Assembly: GCA_024641475.1 (NCBI GenBank)
Contig: JAHECZ010000006.1
Location: 1-64,000 of the forward strand
Source of the DNA: Gammaproteobacteria bacterium
GTDB taxonomy: Bacteria; Pseudomonadota; Gammaproteobacteria; UBA6429; Thiohalophilaceae
Reading direction: 5' to 3'
Length of the DNA: 64,000 nt
The position numbers and the translations under genes are program-made. The notes under the pieces are model-generated. The model worked only from the letters and a program-made list of their open reading frames with translations, did not search any database and was not told the origin of the DNA. Position 1 is the stretch's first letter; every line of letters starts with the position of its first letter. Shown here in pieces: positions 7,631-16,690 of this stretch.

Positions 7631-9027
7631 ACCTGGTTTACCTTTGGTTGAATCAGTTTTTGATGTTTTACAAAATTAACAAACTGGCTGGCCCATGGAC
7701 TTTGTCGGCAATGGCGCAAGTGGGTGTAACTGGCCAGTAGATTTTTATAAATTATACCATCGTTCTTGCCATCAACTCCCTGACCACGCAGCACTTCATA
7801 AGCGTATTGGGTGTCGGCTGGCAGATTTTCAATGCTCGAATAATGAAATTCATGTGCGGCAATGACTTGTGAATCGATTTCGTCACGAATTTCCCAATAT
7901 GCCTGGTGGGTAGATTTAAGTTGTACATAGCCACGGCCTTGTGGCCGTTCATGCATGATTATGTCACCTGGAATGATGCCGACCATGGCATGCTGCCGAT
8001 CACGCCATTGTAGGCTGCGCGATAAATACATTAGTCCACCACATTCGGCATAAGCAGGCATGCCTGCTTCAATGGCATGATGAATCGCATTCCGCATAGC
8101 GCTATTGTTTTCCAAGGCAGTCATGTGGGTTTCCGGAAAACCGCCGCCGATGATTAGACCATCGACAGCAGGTAGCGTAGTGTCATGCAAGGTGTCAAAG
8201 AAAACCAGTTCTGCCCCCGCATTTTGCAGAGCCTGCAAATCATCATTGTAATAAAATCCAAACGCGGCATCGCGCGCAACACCGATGCGAACCTGGTGTT
8301 GTTCAGCAGCAATATTCCGCTGTGTTGAGGTTGTTGGCAATGCCGGCACAGTATTGGCAATTTGCATTATTTTATCTAAATCGGTTTGAGCTGCAATGCG
8401 GGTCGCTAATGCCTGAATTCTTGCCTCGACCGTGGGTGCTTCATTGGCGGGAATCAGGCCTAAATGACGTTCTTTTATTGATAAGCTTTCATCGAACTGG
8501 ACTGCGCCTAATACGCGCACGTCTGTGTAGTGTTCTATTACGGCACGTAATTTTTGTTCGTGTCGATGCCCGCCAAGCTGGTTGAGAATAACGCCGGCAA
8601 TTTGAATATCGTGATCAAATTGCTGGTAACCCAGAATAAGCGGCGCGATACCACGAGTCATGCCACGGGCATCGATGACCAGGATAACGGGCGATTTTAA
8701 TTGTTTGGCGAGAGCGGCATTACTATTGGCACCTTCGAGGTCCAGGCCGTCGTAAAGGCCTTTATTGCCTTCAATAATGGCGATATCAGCAGCCGAGGCA
8801 TATCGTGAAAATACGCCGAGGATTTCATCTGGGTGCATCGTATTGAAATCCAGATTATGGCATGGCTGTTTTGCGGCACGCGTTAACCACATTGGATCGA
8901 TATAATCCGGTCCTTTCTTGAAAGGTGCAACCTTGATACCTCGCGTGGTGAGGGCGGCACACAGGCCAATGGTGAGAGTGGTTTTGCCGGAGGATTTATG
9001 CGCGGCAGAAATAAAAAGGCGCGCCAT
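7627..9027 (-). CDS. dsrN: DsrN, siroheme amidase / cobyrinate a,c-diamide synthase-like
   Basis: A 466-aa relative of cobyrinic acid a,c-diamide synthase (CbiA/CobB). The N-terminal P-loop domain has SSGKTTLTIGL and KKGPDYIDPMW; the C-terminal class-I glutamine amidotransferase-like domain has the AYAECGGLMYLS nucleophile Cys and the late EFHYSS histidine. In rDsr organisms DsrN is thought to amidate siroheme, the prosthetic group of DsrAB. Start at ATG 9027 follows AAGAGG. A strong hairpin separates it from dsrP upstream, and it overlaps dsrR downstream. Confidence 0.92.
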   Translation of the reverse strand: MARLFISAAHKSSGKTTLTIGLCAALTTRGIKVAPFKKGPDYIDPMWLTRAAKQPCHNLDFNTMHPDEILGVFSRYASAADIAIIEGNKGLYDGLDLEGANSNAALAKQLKSPVILVIDARGMTRGIAPLILGYQQFDHDIQIAGVILNQLGGHRHEQKLRAVIEHYTDVRVLGAVQFDESLSIKERHLGLIPANEAPTVEARIQALATRIAAQTDLDKIMQIANTVPALPTTSTQRNIAAEQHQVRIGVARDAAFGFYYNDDLQALQNAGAELVFFDTLHDTTLPAVDGLIIGGGFPETHMTALENNSAMRNAIHHAIEAGMPAYAECGGLMYLSRSLQWRDRQHAMVGIIPGDIIMHERPQGRGYVQLKSTHQAYWEIRDEIDSQVIAAHEFHYSSIENLPADTQYAYEVLRGQGVDGKNDGIIYKNLLASYTHLRHCRQSPWASQFVNFVKHQKLIQPKVNQV

Positions 9028-9050
9028 GCTGATTCCTCTTATGAAAAATG

Positions 9051-9080
9051 CTCATACCACTGTATGGACAGTGGCATGAG
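9051..9080 (-). terminator. Stem-loop between dsrP and dsrN (possible leaky terminator)
   Basis: Arms 9051-9063 and 9068-9080 pair over 13 bp around a 4-base loop. The single mismatch in DNA becomes a G-U pair in the minus-strand RNA, so the RNA stem is continuous. The minus strand continues CATTTTTCAT, a short U-run. It could partly terminate transcription or protect the 3' end of the dsrMKLJOP message. Confidence 0.6.
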
Positions 9081-9088
9081 CATTGATT

Positions 9089-10321
9089 TTATGCGGTTTG
9101 TTTCTCGGCAATGTAGTGGGGATCTACATCGCGATCTGCCAGGCTTTGCGGCAGGATGCGCAATACTTTAATGGCAAAGACAACCAGGAAGAAGGCGATA
9201 GCAACACCCGCGAGTCCCAGCATAACTTCGGGCAGACTGGGTGAATACGCATTAATGATCCCGTCACTGAAACTGCTGGTGACTGTTTTACCCGGGAAAA
9301 TTTCCAATGGATAGGCTTGGCCGCCAATAATCGTGACGTACATCTGGCTTAATCCACCGAGAATGACTAAAACTGACGCTAATACCAGACTTGCACGGCA
9401 TTGCAGACGCGGTGCATATACTAACAACAGCGGTATTACTCCACCCACCAGAATTTGCCCAATCCAGAACACTTTCATATAAATGTCTTCACCCGTTCCG
9501 AGCAGGATAAATGACTCAATACCGTGCCGCTGCGTGATATAAAGATTGGTCAGATGATATACCACGACGAAATACAGTGCGGCCGCAATGAAGATACCAA
9601 GTAAACGGCGTAGTTTCATTAACATGGCGGGGCCCAAATCACGTTGCGTCCAGCCGTAGGCGGCGACCACAATGATATTAAAGATTGCCAGACCGTATGC
9701 AAACGACATGACGATAAACATCGGCGCCAGGATCGCCGCATCATACGCTTCGCGTGCCACCAGGAAACCAAAGATAGAACCCGTACCGGTGGTTAGGGTC
9801 AGACGCCAGATAAAGGCAAAGAAGCCGGCGACTTTGCTGTATTTATTGAAGCGACGTTCCATCATCATCCATAAATATACGAGCACGATGGCGAAGAAGC
9901 CGTTATATAAAATCATGTTCCAGGCAAATATGGATTTAAAGTTATATTTCGTCATCGCAATGACGACGCGTTCGGGGCGGCCGAGATCCAATACTAAAAT
10001 TGCCAGGCCACCGGCAAGCAAGGCCATGGCCAGCAGGGCAGACAAGGGTGCCAGTGGTTTATAGATTGCGCGGCCAAATACCGAGGAGATTGAAGCAATA
10101 TTCAAAGCTCCGGAGGCGGCGACGATCAGGAATACGGCAAATACGTGCGGGGTACCCCACACAATCTGGTTATTCATCCGGGTAACCCAATGGCCTTCGT
10201 GTTCCATATAGATGAATGCAGCCAAACCGGCAGCAATGAAACAGCCAAGAATTACCAGCAGCAGATAATAACCTGCGCTGCGCCCTTCAAGTTCCAGATA
10301 ACGGGGTTTTTGCATTGTCAT
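9089..10321 (-). CDS. dsrP: DsrP, NrfD-like integral membrane subunit of DsrMKJOP
   Basis: A 410-aa polytopic protein (about ten hydrophobic helices) of the NrfD/PsrC/HybB family. It exchanges electrons between the quinone pool and the periplasmic DsrJ/DsrO. The start is set at ATG 10321 (MTMQKPRYLE), 5 bases after the dsrO stop. Extending the frame upstream would overlap dsrO by about 120 bases and adds a non-hydrophobic Arg-rich stretch not expected in the family. Early residues EGRSAGYYLLLVILGC begin the first helix. It is followed by a hairpin and dsrN. Confidence 0.93.
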   Translation of the reverse strand: MTMQKPRYLELEGRSAGYYLLLVILGCFIAAGLAAFIYMEHEGHWVTRMNNQIVWGTPHVFAVFLIVAASGALNIASISSVFGRAIYKPLAPLSALLAMALLAGGLAILVLDLGRPERVVIAMTKYNFKSIFAWNMILYNGFFAIVLVYLWMMMERRFNKYSKVAGFFAFIWRLTLTTGTGSIFGFLVAREAYDAAILAPMFIVMSFAYGLAIFNIIVVAAYGWTQRDLGPAMLMKLRRLLGIFIAAALYFVVVYHLTNLYITQRHGIESFILLGTGEDIYMKVFWIGQILVGGVIPLLLVYAPRLQCRASLVLASVLVILGGLSQMYVTIIGGQAYPLEIFPGKTVTSSFSDGIINAYSPSLPEVMLGLAGVAIAFFLVVFAIKVLRILPQSLADRDVDPHYIAEKQTA

Positions 10322-10326
10322 TAATC

Positions 10327-11097
10327 TCAGGTTATGCCTTGGTAGCGGACGCCGGTATTGAGCTGCAAGTCTGCACGTAGTTGCTGTCCACCATGTTTTT
10401 TCAATTCTGTTGCAATCTCGCTGTCGGGATCTTTCAGATCGCCGAACCACATGGCTTTGTGGCCAGAGGCATTACACGCTTCAACACAGGCGGGATCAAC
10501 ATGCTTGCTTTTATCTGCTTCACCGCGGTTTGCATCGACACGTTGTACACACATCGTACAACTTTCTACTGTGCCTTTACCGCGAGGTGCTACGGCTTTT
10601 TGTTCTTCGAGTACTTCATGAATGAACGAGCGAGCTTTGTATGGGCAGGCCATCATGCAATAACGGCAGCCAATGCAAATATGTTTGTCGACCAGGACGA
10701 TTCCGTCGGCACGTTTCATCGAAGCACCAGTAGGGCATACATCCACGCAAGGTGGGTTCGCACAATGCTGGCACATCAAGGGTAATGACTGAACATAACC
10801 GGTTTGTTTATCCGTCAGTGTGACCTTACGTATCCATTGGGCGTCAGTGGCGGGGCCGTGGGTTCCACTAATGCCATTTTCTTTGTTACACGCGGTAACA
10901 CACTCGTTACATCCGGTAGCACACTTGCTGGTATCAATCAGCATGCCCCAGCGGTTTTTATCTGTTGCTGCTTCTGTATCGCCCGCGTGAGCAACTTTGG
11001 TAAGAAACACACCTGGTGCAATGGCAAGTCCTGCCAGTGCAGACGACGTTCCGAGAAATTGACGGCGGGTTAAATTGAGGCTGGTATCGTCACTCAT
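10327..11097 (-). CDS. dsrO: DsrO, periplasmic ferredoxin-like iron-sulfur subunit
   Basis: A 256-aa Tat-exported iron-sulfur protein of DsrMKJOP. The twin-arginine motif RRQFLG (Arg11-Arg12) precedes a hydrophobic stretch and an AHA cleavage-like site. Four cysteine clusters follow: CATGCNECVTAC, CQHCANPPCVDVC, CIGCRYCMMAC and CTMC with a distal CVEAC. This arrangement matches DmsB/NrfC-type electron transfer subunits. It overlaps dsrJ upstream by 4 bases (ATGA) and sits 5 bases before dsrP. Confidence 0.95.
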   Translation of the reverse strand: MSDDTSLNLTRRQFLGTSSALAGLAIAPGVFLTKVAHAGDTEAATDKNRWGMLIDTSKCATGCNECVTACNKENGISGTHGPATDAQWIRKVTLTDKQTGYVQSLPLMCQHCANPPCVDVCPTGASMKRADGIVLVDKHICIGCRYCMMACPYKARSFIHEVLEEQKAVAPRGKGTVESCTMCVQRVDANRGEADKSKHVDPACVEACNASGHKAMWFGDLKDPDSEIATELKKHGGQQLRADLQLNTGVRYQGIT

Positions 11098-11618
11098 GGT
11101 TTCTTGTCCTCTTTCGCCGCGACCGGATCAAGCGTGGGTTGATTCAATAATTGTTTCGAGTCAAAACCTGTTTGCGAAGTTTTAATTGCGCCACCGAGCG
11201 GGTGACGATATTCCGTATTGGCTGGTTTGTCCGCATGACAATCAAAACAATCAATTTTAACTGCGGCGTAACTATGGCAAGCATTACAAAAATGTTCACG
11301 CTCAGAAACGCGTGCTACTTTGCCATCTTTGGCCGGTGCATTGTGACAACCGATGCATTCCTTGAGGCTTTCACCCTTGAATTTTTCTTCCCGAATACCT
11401 TCGCGCAGGGTTTCATCACGCTGATGCAACAGATAATGCATATGATTTTTACGCATATCTTCGACTGGTTTGATGCATTTGGTATCCGGGTTGGCCATCT
11501 CTTTTGCTTTCGGGATAGTCGGCCCGGTTACTTCAGCAACCGTAATGGACGCCCACAGTGCCAGCACTGCCATGGTAAGCAGTGATTGCAGTAATCGGGA
11601 ATTTTGCATCATTGACAC
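11094..11618 (-). CDS. dsrJ: DsrJ, triheme cytochrome c
   Basis: A 174-aa periplasmic cytochrome with an N-terminal hydrophobic signal or anchor (about 10-28). Three heme-binding CxxCH motifs are visible: CIGCH (88-92), CNACH (111-115) and CFDCH (124-128). Cys48 in TKCIKPVEDMRKNH lies where the unusual His/Cys-ligated heme of Allochromatium DsrJ takes its distal cysteine. The GTG at 11618 is preferred as the start because AAGGAG lies 6 bases before it; ATG at 11612 is the alternative. It overlaps dsrO by 4 bases. Confidence 0.95.
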   Translation of the reverse strand: MSMMQNSRLLQSLLTMAVLALWASITVAEVTGPTIPKAKEMANPDTKCIKPVEDMRKNHMHYLLHQRDETLREGIREEKFKGESLKECIGCHNAPAKDGKVARVSEREHFCNACHSYAAVKIDCFDCHADKPANTEYRHPLGGAIKTSQTGFDSKQLLNQPTLDPVAAKEDKKP

Positions 11619-11633
11619 CGCAGGCTCCTTTAC

Positions 11634-13583
11634 TTATTCACCCATCGCCATGTCGATGTAGCCGGTAGGGCACACATCTGCACATATATGGCAGCCGATG
11701 CACTTGGCATAATCGGTATCGACATAACGTCCCATTGTTGATTCAGATTTCTTCACGCGGAAGATAGCCGTCTGCGGACAATAAATAACGCAGTTGTCGC
11801 ATTCGAAACACATACCGCAGCTCATGCAACGATTGGCTTCTTCGGCTGCTTGTTCTTGTGACAATCCCTTCATACGTTCACGGAAGTGTCCCAATACTTC
11901 TTCCGAGTCAGGTACGCTTTCTTCACGACGCAGACGCGCTGTGTAGTTAAAGTGAGCCAGGAACAATTTGTCGGCAGGAATGATTTCATTCGCTGAACGA
12001 TCTTCGTAGTTATGAATTGCCCATTTGCCATTGGCAGTACCGCGCAGTTCTTCCGGATCGTCCGCCCTGAATTCAACAGGCTGTAAACCGGTTTCACGCA
12101 GCTTGGCGAGCAGGTTGAAGTGATGCTTGTCAACCTTGGGCCGTTTGGATAATTCCTTGTGTTGCAGATAGTATTCAATACTCTCGACTGCAACTGAAGC
12201 CTGACCGATTGCGGTTGTCAGCAGGTGAGGGCGAATCACGTCACCCGCCACGAAATGACCGGGCTTACCAGGAACCTGGTAATGTTGATCAGCGCTCATG
12301 AAACCACGATCATTGGTAAAACCATCGATACCTTTCATGTCGGCGCCTTGACCAATGGCAGAGACAATCAGATCGGCTTCGATGTCAAATTCAGAACCCG
12401 GAACCGGTGTTTTGCCATCTTCCGATAATTCCTGGACACGCAGCGCGGTAGCACGGCCTTCTTTATTCAGTACAACTTCAACCGGGGTAACACGTCCGCG
12501 AATCTGCACACCTTCACGTAATGCATCTTGCACTTCGTGTTGTGCGGCGTTCATCTTTTCGATGGCAGCACGACTCAACAGGGTGACTTTGGCACCCTGG
12601 CGAGTTGCTGAGGAAGCCACGTCATGGGCGGTATGACCCAATATGATATTTTCCGGACGATCTTTTTCGTTGATCGTGGTGATATGACCGAGACGACGTG
12701 CAACGGAGGCAACGTCGATCGAGGTGTCACCACCGCCAACCACAACAACGCGTTCAGAAACTAATTTCAGACGACCTTCGTTAAAGGCAGACAGGAAATC
12801 CACACCGGTTAAGCAATTAGGTGCATCTGCACCCGGCACCGGCAGCTTACGGCCTTTTTGTGCACCCAAAGCCCATAATACGGCGTCAAATTCTTTCTCA
12901 ACCTGTGCTAAAGGAATGTCCACACCCACTTTGGTTTTCATTTTGGTGGTGACACCCATGTCGATGATGCGTTTGATTTCGCCATCGAGTACATCACGCG
13001 GGGTACGATAGCCAGGGATGCCGTAGCGCATCATACCGCCGAGTTGTTCGCGTTCATCAAAAATCGTCACAGCATGACCACGCCGACGCAATTGATAGGC
13101 AGCAGCCAAGCCAGCCGGGCCACCACCGATGACGGCGATCTTTTTGCCGGTATCGGTACCTGAAGCGAAGGTATATTTATTCGCGAGCGCACTGTCACCG
13201 ATGAATTGTTCAACCGCATTGATGCCGACGTGGTCTTCAACTTCATTACGATTACAACCATCTTCACACGGTGCGGGACAGACCCGGCCCATGATCGAAG
13301 GGAAGGGATTGGCATCGGTGGAACGACGGAAGGCATATTCCTGCATCGTCATGCCTTTAGGCGCCTTTTCAATTCCGCGCACGATGTCTAACCAACCGCG
13401 GATATCTTCACCTGATGGGCAGCTGCCCTGGCATGGTGGTGTGCGATGCACATAAGTGGGACACTTGTGTGTGGCATCACCTTTGAAGATTTGCTCTACA
13501 TTGGATTCCCACTCATGCTCACCATCCTTGAATTTACGGAAGGTAAGTTTGCTATCCTTCATATCTTGACTAGACGTTGCCAT
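11634..13583 (-). CDS. dsrL: DsrL, iron-sulfur flavoprotein oxidoreductase
   Basis: A 649-aa protein related to the small subunit of glutamate synthase. The N-terminal cysteine set is C..TPPCQGSCPSGED. The FAD-binding GGGPAGLAAAYQLRRRGH and the NAD(P)-binding VVVGGGDTSID motifs follow. The C-terminus adds a ferredoxin domain with CMSCGMCFECDNC and CIGCHICADVCPTGYI. In rDsr organisms DsrL works with DsrAB and takes electrons from sulfide oxidation to NAD(P)+. Its presence is a marker of sulfur oxidation rather than sulfate reduction. The ATG follows GGAGAACAGGC. Confidence 0.95.
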   Translation of the reverse strand: MATSSQDMKDSKLTFRKFKDGEHEWESNVEQIFKGDATHKCPTYVHRTPPCQGSCPSGEDIRGWLDIVRGIEKAPKGMTMQEYAFRRSTDANPFPSIMGRVCPAPCEDGCNRNEVEDHVGINAVEQFIGDSALANKYTFASGTDTGKKIAVIGGGPAGLAAAYQLRRRGHAVTIFDEREQLGGMMRYGIPGYRTPRDVLDGEIKRIIDMGVTTKMKTKVGVDIPLAQVEKEFDAVLWALGAQKGRKLPVPGADAPNCLTGVDFLSAFNEGRLKLVSERVVVVGGGDTSIDVASVARRLGHITTINEKDRPENIILGHTAHDVASSATRQGAKVTLLSRAAIEKMNAAQHEVQDALREGVQIRGRVTPVEVVLNKEGRATALRVQELSEDGKTPVPGSEFDIEADLIVSAIGQGADMKGIDGFTNDRGFMSADQHYQVPGKPGHFVAGDVIRPHLLTTAIGQASVAVESIEYYLQHKELSKRPKVDKHHFNLLAKLRETGLQPVEFRADDPEELRGTANGKWAIHNYEDRSANEIIPADKLFLAHFNYTARLRREESVPDSEEVLGHFRERMKGLSQEQAAEEANRCMSCGMCFECDNCVIYCPQTAIFRVKKSESTMGRYVDTDYAKCIGCHICADVCPTGYIDMAMGE

Positions 13584-13635
13584 GCCTGTTCTCCTGTCTT
13601 GTCGTCGGTTGAACCGAATTCAATTTATAAAATAA

Positions 13636-15138
13636 TTATTGCTTCGTTAATACGATTGCGTCGCTGACCAATTGGTGCACGCTGACAATCTGATCCATTT
13701 TAAATCCGTAATAAGGAATAACTTTGGTAAATTGGCTTTTGCAAATAGCACAAATGGCTGCCATATGTGTGACGCCATTGTTTTCCACGACGTGTTTGAG
13801 TGCTTCCATGCGTGGCAGGGCACCTTTTACACGTAGTTCCATGAGGTCATCTGTTAATAAACCGCCACCACCACCGCAACAGTAGGTGGCTTCACCAATA
13901 GTATCGGGTGGCATGTCGTAGAAATTATTGCACACTGCCTTGATGATTTCGCGTGGAATGGTGAATTGACCACCTGGTTTGTCACCCATGCGTGAGGCGC
14001 GGGCAACATTACAGGAATCATGATAGGTCATAACGCGACGATCATTCGCAGACTTGTCGAATTTCAATTTGCCTTTTTGAATCAGGTCATGAGTGAATTC
14101 ACAAATATGTTGCGGTACCGGATAATTGGGGTCGAGGAAATCAAACGGACCTGCCAATGTATTTAAGAAACTATACGCGACACGCCAGGCATGACCGCAT
14201 TCGCCAAACACGATGCGTTTAACGCCAAGTTCCAATGCGGCTTCGCGAATACGTAATGCAACCTTGCGCATATTTTCGTAACTGCCGATAAACATGCCAA
14301 AGTTGGCAGCTTCACTGGCATAGGAACTGACTGTCCAGCTGACACCGGCTTCATGAAACACTTTGGCATATCCCATCAAGCCATCAACGTGCGGTTCAGC
14401 AAAGAAATCCGCGGAGGGGGTGACTAATAATATTTCCGCGCCTTTCACATCCAGCGGGAATTTGACATCAACGCCGGTGGCATCTTTGACATCTTCTTCA
14501 AGTCCGAGCAGGGTGTCTTCTAATGCTGGCTGGGGCAGCCCCAGGTTATTACCAATCTTGAATACCTTGGCAATAATTTCATTACAGTATTTTTGGCCAA
14601 CACCAATTGAGTCCATGATCTCGCGTGCGGCCATGGAGATTTCAGCGGTATCGATACCATAAGGGCAATAGACGGAACAGCGACGGCACTGTGAACACTG
14701 ATGGTAATAGCTGTACCAGTCGTCAAGTACTTCGCGGGTCATTTCTTTTGCGCCGACGAAGCCCGGTATGCCTAACTTGCCAAACAGTTTACCGGCAAAC
14801 GTGTAATAACGCCGATAGACCTGACGTAACAGATCCTGACGTGCCACCGGCATATTCTTTGGATCAGAAGTGCCGAGGTAATAGTGACACTTGTCTGTAC
14901 AGGCACCACATTTGACGCAAGAGTCGAGAAACACCTGCAGTGAACGATACTTGCCTTTGAGCTCACCGATTTTATCGATGGCTTTTTGTTCCCAGTTCTC
15001 AACCAACTCGCCCGGGAAATTCAGTGCGGTCTGAAAATCCGCTTTGGCAACGTACGGTTTGAGATGCGCAGACACTCCCGGCTGCAGCACAGGAATAACC
15101 GGATATTCTTTTAATTTCGGTATTTCGTAATCCGCCAC
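13636..15138 (-). CDS. dsrK: DsrK, HdrD-like catalytic subunit of DsrMKJOP
   Basis: A 500-aa cytoplasmic-face subunit resembling heterodisulfide reductase HdrD. Two [4Fe-4S] motifs are at Cys74/77/80/84 and Cys148/151/154/158. The CCG domains end in YCCGGGGGLL, the cubane cluster site proposed to act on DsrC thiol/disulfide or trisulfide. The start is GTG at 15138, with GAGG 8 bases upstream. It follows dsrM by 26 bases and precedes dsrL. Confidence 0.95.
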   Translation of the reverse strand: MADYEIPKLKEYPVIPVLQPGVSAHLKPYVAKADFQTALNFPGELVENWEQKAIDKIGELKGKYRSLQVFLDSCVKCGACTDKCHYYLGTSDPKNMPVARQDLLRQVYRRYYTFAGKLFGKLGIPGFVGAKEMTREVLDDWYSYYHQCSQCRRCSVYCPYGIDTAEISMAAREIMDSIGVGQKYCNEIIAKVFKIGNNLGLPQPALEDTLLGLEEDVKDATGVDVKFPLDVKGAEILLVTPSADFFAEPHVDGLMGYAKVFHEAGVSWTVSSYASEAANFGMFIGSYENMRKVALRIREAALELGVKRIVFGECGHAWRVAYSFLNTLAGPFDFLDPNYPVPQHICEFTHDLIQKGKLKFDKSANDRRVMTYHDSCNVARASRMGDKPGGQFTIPREIIKAVCNNFYDMPPDTIGEATYCCGGGGGLLTDDLMELRVKGALPRMEALKHVVENNGVTHMAAICAICKSQFTKVIPYYGFKMDQIVSVHQLVSDAIVLTKQ

Positions 15139-15164
15139 GGTATGTTCCTCAATGCAAGCCTGAA

Positions 15165-15914
15165 TTAATTACCAGTTTCCAGTTCACGTGCCCATGGTGC
15201 GATATGGCGCTGTTCACGTGGATTATCCACCTGGTTGCGAGTCGGACTAAAGAAAACACCAGGTGCATGCAATAATTTACTGATGGGGAAAATCACCATC
15301 AATATCAATACGAGAGTGAGATGAGTGAGTAACACGCCATCAGTGGGTAATGCTTGTGGCGAGAAGGTCAGTAGACCTAAAACGAATTCTTTGAGTTGAA
15401 TAATGTCAACATGATTGATAAATGACATCCAGGTTCCAGAACCTGCGATACCCATGATGAGAATCAACATTAAATAATCTGACGGGCTGGAAATATAACG
15501 CACACGATCGACCAGAAAACGGCGTGCCAACAAACCTGCCAGGCCAAACAGCATGGCGTACGCGCCATATTTGCCGGCGTTGAGCACTAACCAGTTATTG
15601 ATTAGCGGCCAGATCAAGCAGTCAGGGGTAAACACATAACGCAAATGCCGCAGGAAAGCCAGGAGCAAGGCAAAATGAAACATCCAGCCAAAGATCCAAA
15701 TCCAGCGATTGGATTTAAAAAGACTGTTAAATAATACGACTTCCGTTGCCATACGCCAGACAACACCTGCCTTGGTTACCGGAGCAGGGGTGGTTGGTAT
15801 CTTGAGTGGTGCAGGTGTACGTGCATATTGAATAATCTTGCGAGTTACCCCGACAACCAGGATAAGCATGGCAAGATAAAACATAAAAACGTACGACCAT
15901 GATAACGCATTCAT
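15165..15914 (-). CDS. dsrM: DsrM, NarI-like heme b membrane subunit
   Basis: A 249-aa integral membrane protein of the NarI type with about five hydrophobic helices and histidines inside or beside helices (FHFALLLAFLRHLRY and FINHVD), as needed for b-heme ligation. It anchors DsrK to the membrane and to the quinone pool. It lies downstream of dsrC, separated by a strong hairpin, so its expression may be lower than that of dsrC. Family length is about 250 aa. Confidence 0.93.
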   Translation of the reverse strand: MNALSWSYVFMFYLAMLILVVGVTRKIIQYARTPAPLKIPTTPAPVTKAGVVWRMATEVVLFNSLFKSNRWIWIFGWMFHFALLLAFLRHLRYVFTPDCLIWPLINNWLVLNAGKYGAYAMLFGLAGLLARRFLVDRVRYISSPSDYLMLILIMGIAGSGTWMSFINHVDIIQLKEFVLGLLTFSPQALPTDGVLLTHLTLVLILMVIFPISKLLHAPGVFFSPTRNQVDNPREQRHIAPWARELETGN

Positions 15915-15951
15915 GCGTTAGCTCCCTCGCGCTAGTTAGTAAAAATTAAAT

Positions 15952-15978
15952 ATGGAAGGGGTGGTGTACCCCTTCCAT
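15952..15978 (-). terminator. Hairpin after dsrC (leaky terminator or 3' stabiliser)
   Basis: A perfect 11-bp stem, arms 15952-15962 and 15968-15978 (ATGGAAGGGGT and its complement), with a 5-base loop. It lies 14 bases after the dsrC stop. The minus strand continues with an AT-rich ATTTAATTTTTA tract. This is a good intrinsic-terminator shape but dsrMKLJOPNR lie beyond it on the same strand, so partial read-through or a downstream promoter is needed. Confidence 0.72.
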
Positions 15979-15991
15979 CTAAGTTACGTAA

Positions 15992-16324
15992 TTAGACGCA
16001 ACCAGTCGGTTTTGGCAGACCAGCGTATTTACACGCTTGTTTACCAGGACCATAGGGGAACAGTTCATATAAATATTTGCTGTTACCTTTATCTGGTCCA
16101 AGCTTCTTGCCGATAGCTTTGGTCAGAACGCGAACGGCTGGAGCAATTTGATACTCTTCGTAATATTCGCGCAGGAAGTTGATTACTTCCCAATGGCTGT
16201 CAGTCAATTGGCAGTCGTCCAGCTTTGCCATAACATCGGCAACGGCAGGTTCCCATTGGTTGAGATCAGCCAGGTAACCTTCTTCGTCGGTTTCCATTGT
16301 TTTACCATTTACTTCGATTGGCAT
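15992..16324 (-). CDS. dsrC: DsrC, sulfur-carrier protein
   Basis: A 110-aa DsrC/TusE-family protein that carries sulfur as a persulfide or trisulfide to DsrAB. The flexible C-terminal arm KQACKYAGLPKPTGCV keeps both conserved cysteines, Cys98 and the penultimate Cys109, which defines true DsrC. The family core REYYEEYQIAPAVRVLTKAIGKKLG is present. ATG 16324 is chosen over an in-frame TTG at 16330 because AGGAG lies 8 bases before the ATG and only 2 before the TTG. It sits between dsrH and dsrM. A second, cysteine-less family member is at 22255. Confidence 0.96.
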   Translation of the reverse strand: MPIEVNGKTMETDEEGYLADLNQWEPAVADVMAKLDDCQLTDSHWEVINFLREYYEEYQIAPAVRVLTKAIGKKLGPDKGNSKYLYELFPYGPGKQACKYAGLPKPTGCV

Positions 16325-16369
16325 AGTCAATTCTCCTCGTGCTGGTGAACAATTAAGTTCCCTGTAGTG

Positions 16370-16678
16370 TTAAAGCCAAGCTTGGACTTTATCGTTTTCA
16401 ACAGACAATTTTACGAAATCGCTGTAGTCAACAACCTTGATACCGTCGAGCAATTTAGCAGCATCAATTCCGCGCGCTTTCAGATCCGGGCCCATGACAC
16501 AAACCTGCATAGTTTTCAGCGCGGTTTTGACCGTATCAGCTACGGCTGTGCCTTTCATTGCCCCATAGACACCATCTTCATACATCAGAACGGTGCTACC
16601 TTTCGCTGCAAGACGTACACATGTCTCTAGCGAATTCTTTTCAAATGGTGATTTATTTACAGTATGTAATGTCGACAT
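16370..16678 (-). CDS. dsrH: DsrH, subunit of DsrEFH sulfurtransferase
   Basis: A 102-aa TusB/DsrH-family protein starting MSTLHTVNKSPFEKNSLETC. Cys20 falls at the position conserved in Allochromatium DsrH. The mid-region VLMYEDGVYGA is typical. It forms a hexamer with DsrE and DsrF that passes sulfur to DsrC. Absence of this trio in sulfate reducers makes it a marker of the oxidative pathway. It is 12 bases after dsrF. Confidence 0.94.
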   Translation of the reverse strand: MSTLHTVNKSPFEKNSLETCVRLAAKGSTVLMYEDGVYGAMKGTAVADTVKTALKTMQVCVMGPDLKARGIDAAKLLDGIKVVDYSDFVKLSVENDKVQAWL

Positions 16679-16690
16679 CTCACAACTCCA

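Noticed and set aside
10322-10450. N-terminal extension of dsrP to 10450
   Set aside because: It overlaps dsrO by about 120 bases and encodes an Arg-rich non-membrane segment; ATG 10321 directly after the dsrO stop fits family length.
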